Shown here: positions 58,484 to 64,000 of the stretch, one piece after another
Position numbering within the stretch: the stretch's first letter is position 1
How the letters are laid out: each line of letters starts with the position of its first letter
Assembly: GCA_017871115.1 (NCBI GenBank)
Contig: JAFCIZ010000005.1
Coordinates: forward strand, 2,402,501-2,466,500
Source: Cunninghamella blakesleeana
Lineage: Eukaryota; Mucoromycota; Mucoromycetes; Mucorales; Cunninghamellaceae
DNA: 64,000 nucleotides
Direction: 5' to 3'
Notes under the pieces: generated by a model
What the model saw: the letters and a program-made list of their open reading frames with translations, nothing else
Databases searched by the model: none
What the model was told of the DNA's origin: nothing
Program-made: the position numbers and the translations under genes

Positions 58484-61420
58484 TTTTTGTTAGTTTAATA
58501 ATATGAATTAAAGTATAGAGTTTTAAATAAGTCTTTTTTTTTGTTCTAGTTATTAAAAAAAAAGAAGAGTTTTTGTTACAAAGGAAATTTTAGTTTTTTA
58601 TATACAAGGAAAAAATCAAATAAGGATATCGTTTTTCCAAATATTAAAGATTATGTAAAAATGAGTATATATAGATTAAAAAAGATTATAATAGTGTATA
58701 TATATAATAAAAAGAGTGGGGGATATGAAATATATAATTTATGGATATATATATTCCTTTATAAACAAAATATTAAAAAAAAATGGAGCAAAGAAGAAAA
58801 AAGAAAAAAAAAAAGAAGAAAGAAGAAATAATTCAATTTTTTATATCAAAGATCAAAAAAAATGACTGATGTGAGCGGGTTTTAAAAAATCATTTTTTTT
58901 GGATTTTCTTATCTAAAGAACCATATGAACCAATAATAATTTAACTTTTTCCACTATCCTTATAAAATATAATTATATACAATAACAAAAAAGAGTTTTA
59001 TAACTGAAAGGTCACATGCTATTTAGTATTTTTTTTATTTATTTACATATGAAATAAAGGGCAATTCCTATTTTCAACATAAATCGATGTTTCACTTTCT
59101 TTTATTATTATACTCTTATATTTGTTTTAAAAGAGGTGTGTCGATTATTTATTACTAATATTATTACTATTTCACTTGGAACAAACACTTTTGTAAATTT
59201 TTTGGGGACCATCAAAAAAATAGTAGTAGATTTTATTAAGAGTTTATTAAAAATATATAAAAGATCAAAAATGAATATGTCCATCCGTTATCTTATCAGC
59301 AAACTTATTTTATACTTCCGACTACAATAAATTATGAAGTAAGGGAAAAAGGATTGAATAATGTAGAATTTGAAATAGCGAATGATTTTTTTTTTCTAAC
59401 TTTCGATTCAACTTTATTTTATTAAAAAACCCTTAAATTTGACTATATATAAAATAATGCCTAATAAAAAAAATGATAGGTGTCTTGAAGAATGATGAGG
59501 TTTCATTAATTTCATTTATTAACCATTTAATTATTATTCTTGTTTCTTTTTAAAAGAGTTTCTAAATTATTCCCAATTGGAGTTTTAATGAAAAAAAATA
59601 AAAATAAAAATAAAAATATACCTGCTTACTTGATTAAAATATGAATCAATTATAACTTGATGTTTTTAACCAATCAGAAGCGAGAATTCCATCTAAATTC
59701 TACAGCCATACATGGTCAGTTCCTTATCAATCCTCCCTACCTTTTTCAAAAGAAAAAAATAATAATAATTATATATGTGGATAAAATCGATCAAAAAAAA
59801 AAAAAAAAAAAAATGAACCTTATACTTTCGGATATCTACGGAAATCTTCGATATTATTTTCATCTCAAATCATTTGATGGACAACAAACTTACCTCCACA
59901 TTGTTATACATATGTACGTCATATTCCTTTTCATTGAAAAAAAGAAAAAAGAAGTTCATATTAGTATCTTGATTTTAAAAATAAATAAATAAATATCAAT
60001 TAGGTCAAAAAACAAATAGAATTAAAAAAATGCATTGTTATCAAACTATTTGCTTTCTTCTTTTCTTCTTTTGCTTCTCACTCTTCTTCTTGGTGTGTAT
60101 ACTTTTATTCCATTATCATTTTATACCATCTTTAAAAATTTAAAGATGCTTACTAGCATTAAATGAAAACTATAGGATTATCAAATCGTTGAAACCCCGC
60201 ATTTTAACACTTTTTTTAACATATGATTTTTAAAAAACAAAACTTCCCGAAAAAAAATCATTTTCAAAGTTTACTGATATACCTTTTTTGGATATAATCA
60301 ATTTTTAGGATGAATTTTTTTGTTCTAAACCTAAATAGATAAAATAGGGTCATTTACCTTTTTATTTTCATTTTTTTCATTTCAGTTATAAGAATAATCA
60401 TGTTTCATATATCACATTTTGCTATTTTTAATTAAAAATAATAATAAATCATGACGATGGTAGTGATAATGATGATTTATTTTATTGTTCAGTCATTGAT
60501 AATAATCCCTATGTTTGTTGCACAAAAAAATTAGATGTTTTCCTGCCTACAAATACCCAACAGAAAATATGGAGATGCCTACAAGATGATGATAATTAAG
60601 ATTTTGGTTTCACTAACATTTTGTACGACATATAAAAAGGTTATCTTTTTTTTCAAGTGACAGAATTGAATCTTTACTGATTATCTATATTCGTTATATT
60701 TTTTATATATTTTATTTATTCTTCTTTGGTAGTTTTGATCAATTAAAACCATAAAATATCAACAAATAAAGAAATATAGATAAGAAACTGGTATATATAA
60801 ATATAAAAACAAAATGCCTTTTTTTTTCTTTTTTTCTTTTTTTTTTCCTTTTACTTCCTTTTTTCATTTTAAAATTTTTAATATATTCATATTTTTTTAT
60901 ATTTTTTAATGTTTCGTACTTAAATATAAATTAGATTGTGTAATTTATTATGTATGTATTTATTTTTATTTATATTTAAAAAAAAAAAATTAGTCCACGA
61001 CAATAAATAAGGATGATTATTTTATCGAGAAAAAAAAAATGTCACTATTTACTGGGATAACTTGGGATAATGCAGATAAGGTAAAAAAAAAAATATATGA
61101 CAATTCATTGGTTTATCTTTATATTTTCATTATAGCCAAGATAGTATATGAAATAACCAGTCAGATTAAAGTATAAGATGATCACTTTCCCATTCCGACT
61201 GGAAAATATATACCCTCAAGATAAGTGAATTATTTTTATCATTGGTAATCAGTAGGTCAGATAAATTTATTTTTTAAAAAAGAATATTTATTGATATATA
61301 AGTGTTTATATGTGTGTGTGTTTTTTTTTTTTGTATTATTTTATTTTATATGATATGAAAGATGTATAAATGAGTGTCATAAATAAAAAAATATAATAAA
61401 TAAATAATGTTGTATTATAA
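58484..61420. other. 2.9 kb gene-poor gap
   Basis: Holds the GLT1 promoter and, at the far side, the 3' flank of the LRR gene. Purine runs lie at about 58790-58826, a poly-A run near 59796-59812 and T/C-rich tracts near 60810-60865. ORFs at 59136-59330 and 59657-59992 have no recognisable content. One 45-codon ORF is listed separately. Confidence 0.5.
61039..61176 (+). CDS. Doubtful micro-ORF with one membrane segment
   Basis: 45 codons beginning MSLFTGITWDNADK, with a hydrophobic stretch at about residues 24-35. A GTAAAA donor follows codon 14, so it could instead be a first exon, but splicing to the nearest AG gives an early stop. No family recognised. Confidence 0.2.
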   Translation: MSLFTGITWDNADKVKKKIYDNSLVYLYIFIIAKIVYEITSQIKV

Positions 61421-63025
61421 TTACATTTCATCTGCTAGTGAGATTTCATCTAAAGGAAAAGACTAAATGAATTAAAGTTGCAAAAAAAAAAAAAAAAGAG
61501 AATTACATTAATGAAACAGAAACCTTATTTATTTCCTTTCTAAATGTATAAAATAAAATAAAATTATTACCTGTTCAGAGGGAGTAGTAATGATGCCATC
61601 TTGCGTAGTAGAAAGTGGCGTATCATATGTGTTATGATCTCCGTTTGGAATTTTAAGAGGTGTCGGTCGGTGTGTTGTTTGTATTGAAGGGTCGGATTCT
61701 ATTGGTGTATTAGATGAAGAGATGGACGTTGAAGAAGAAGAGGTGGAAGGTGATGATGATGCTATTCTGGAACTAACTTCTTCTTCTTCTTCCTCCCCTT
61801 TTAATGAATAAGCGTTGTCTTCTCTTGTTTCTATTCTTTGAATCATATTTGTTGTACATACTGCTGCAATATCATTTTGTAAATCGGCCATTTCTCTATC
61901 ATTGTTCTAGAGTATAACAATATTAAAAATAAATATTAGTAAATATCTATTCTTATTTTAATCTATATATATGTCTGTGCGCGCATGTGTTAATAAAAGT
62001 GCTTACTGGAATACTGATATCTAAAAATGTAAGCGTTGAATTCATTTTAATGGAAATAGATAATGCAAGTATGCCTGCCAAAGAAATAGAAGGATTTTCT
62101 GATAAATCAAGTCGATTAAGTGTAGTGTTCATTGGTAATACTTCTGCAAGTGTAATTGTAGCCGTTGCATCAAGATCTGTATTAACAAGTTTAAGCTCTT
62201 GTAGTGTATCATTTCTTAAAAGTGCTGTTTTTAATGCTTGGATCTATTAAAAAAAATAATTATAATAATAATAGTAATTTAATTTGTGATATTTCTTTTT
62301 TAAATGTACTTTAAAAAGCGAACAGTTATTTATATATATATAATGATTTACTCCTTCATCGGATCCATGAATAATAGGATTACCAGATAAATCTAAACTG
62401 ATTAATCGCTGATTTGTGTACTAATAGTAAAAATAATATGTAAATAAACAATAATAAATAAAATAAACCCTATCAATCTTTCTTTTTTCTTTTTTTAATT
62501 CGTATGTATATATAAACTTACTAATGCATCGGCTAAAAGTTCACATCCATGAGGGTATATTTGACAATTGGAAACAGAAAGATGTTGTAAAGTTCTATTA
62601 TGGTACAAAGACTGGCAGAAAGGACCCATAGCATCAATTAAATTATTACCAGAAAGATCAAGTTTTTGTAAACCGATACTTTCCGTTCCTCCTCCTCCGT
62701 TTTCCCAATACATATCCATGGGTTCCGAATTTAAAATCATAGTAGCAAGCCAATGACCAGAACTTGAAGAAAACCGATTATAGCATAAAGATAAGGATAT
62801 AAGTGAAGTTGATTGGCAAATACCAGTAGATAGTGTTTCAAGGTGTGTTGATTTTAATGCACATTGATCCATACTAAGATGCTTTAAAGATGGTGCATAA
62901 CGAATACCACGTGAGAGATACTGGGTTGCACGACGGTCTGGGGAACATTTTGATAAGTTTAATGATTTGATACTTGTTGACTATTGTATTTTTATTTATT
63001 TTTTAAAAAAAAAATCAAATCAAAC

Positions 63026-63061
<36 letters not shown>

Positions 63062-64000
63062 ATGCATACAAGTATTAGTAAATATTTATACATTTATTTA
63101 ATTCGTATGAATATATAACCATGGCATTTTTTTTTTTTTTACCTCTGCAATAAATATGGATATATATTTAAATCCTTTTGTTTTAAACGGATTATGAGAT
63201 AAATCCAAATCAGTCACTTGACCAGTTCTTAATAAACTATTCAAAATTATTCTAATACTCTATTGACATAAAAAATAGCATAAATATAAAATAATAAAAG
63301 ATATATTAATTATTTTTTATTCATTACTCTATTAAAGATGAAAAAAACTTACATCATCATCTATATGGCAATTTGATAAATTGAGAGTTTTTAAACCAAA
63401 ATCAATTAAAAGTATATCAGCAATAGGACCAGCATATTGAGGATGAATGATTTGATTAGCAAGGTCCATAGTTGTCAAAGGTGTAGTTCTAAAAATAGAA
63501 AAAAAATATCAGGTGAATACTAACATTGAGAAAAAGTGTGCTATCATCATCATTATTATTATAAAAATAAAGATAAAAAGTTATATAGTGTAACCTTAAA
63601 AAATAATATGTATAAAATGGATTATCCCATATATACTTAATAACTTTTCACTCCTTTTTTTAATTTTAATTTTTTTTCCTATATGTCTATCCTTTCCATT
63701 TTTCATTTTTTATTTTTTTACCGATGAGTATGTAACAGTTCCATAAAAAATGGCCATTCTGGCTCTTCTCTTAAATAACAAGCTTTTTCATACAAATGTG
63801 GTAAAGATTGATTTAATTCATCTAATGTTGGATTGAATATTTCAGTACTTGCTGTACTTTCTTCATCTAATATATGTTCTTTTGTTAAATGATCGAGACT
63901 AAAAGTGACTCTTTTCAAATCCTGACGTTTTAAATTAACAACATCATTCGAGTTATTTGATAACTTTGAATGGATTCTTGAAAACCATGAGGAATGATTT
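61421..64000 (-). CDS. Leucine-rich repeat protein, PPP1R37-like (5' end outside window)
   Basis: Eight exons seen in coding order: 63722 to beyond 64000, 63353-63488, 63143-63259, 62522-62980, 62352-62420, 62007-62243, 61571-61906, 61421-61462, all in frame. Ribonuclease-inhibitor-type LRRs run through the middle: TDLDLSHNPF, LQKLDLSGNNLID, LISLDLSGNPI, LNRLDLSDNPS. The order resembles PPP1R37/LRRC68 and related fungal RNI-like proteins. Near the start of the visible part, KRVTF fits the RVxF protein-phosphatase-1 docking motif (about 63900-63915). The C-terminal 130 residues are acidic and Ser/Thr-rich with poly-Glu and poly-Ser stretches. PP1 binding is inferred. The start codon lies to the right of the window. 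Confidence 0.78.

Noticed and set aside
59657..59992. Plus-strand ORF of 111 codons
   Set aside because: Broken into unrelated pieces by a poly-A run; Lys/Ile-rich ends look like chance.

Overview
The window is nuclear DNA from a very AT-rich eukaryote and almost certainly a fungus. The genes carry many short GT-AG introns (about 50-150 bases), single-gene transcription units, and poly-Asn/poly-Gln tracts. The set lanosterol synthase, fused NADH-glutamate synthase, Hfi1/Ada1, Dbf4, Gid8 and Vma9 is fungal in character. The overall look (non-LTR relics, expanded families, extreme AT bias) suggests an early-diverging lineage such as Mucoromycota; that placement is inference. I assembled exon chains by hand from splice signals. 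For almost every housekeeping gene the exon lengths sum to a multiple of three at the length expected for the family, which is the main check on the models.

Layout: 0.7-4.1 kb holds a tandem cluster of seven-pass membrane proteins (two intact, one decayed between them, with a duplicated promoter). 4.5-13.5 kb is a divergent pair, SKI3 (RNA surveillance) and ERG7 (sterol synthesis). 14.3-16.7 kb has ribosomal protein uL2 and a SET-domain protein. 16.7-20.4 kb is a gene-poor gap. 20.4-26.2 kb has aminopeptidase P and a family III CoA-transferase. 26.3-27.2 kb holds a long, nearly perfect inverted repeat. 27.6-31.0 kb is a secreted GH3 beta-glucosidase. 31.5-43.5 kb is a dense block: a small hypothetical ORF, an SHD1/F-box/Cys-rich protein, SAGA subunit Ada1, a PNK-like kinase, Dbf4, Gid8 and V-ATPase subunit e.

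43.9-51.3 kb is an accessory region: an ORF relic, two copies of a diverged 370-base repeat, a broken papain-like protease whose catalytic Cys is replaced by Asp, an intronless PD-(D/E)XK-like protein ringed by short direct and inverted repeats, and a non-LTR retrotransposon relic. 51.9-58.5 kb is the 2,070-residue glutamate synthase. After a 2.9 kb gap, the right end holds the 3' part of a leucine-rich-repeat protein with a possible PP1-docking motif, cut by the window edge.

The best candidates for something undescribed are the inverted-repeat element at 26.3-27.2 kb, the repeat-ringed PD-(D/E)XK-like gene at 48.2 kb, the repeated hydrophobic micro-ORF at 44.8 and 50.6 kb, and the SHD1/F-box/Cys-rich fusion. 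No rRNA, tRNA or CRISPR array was found.
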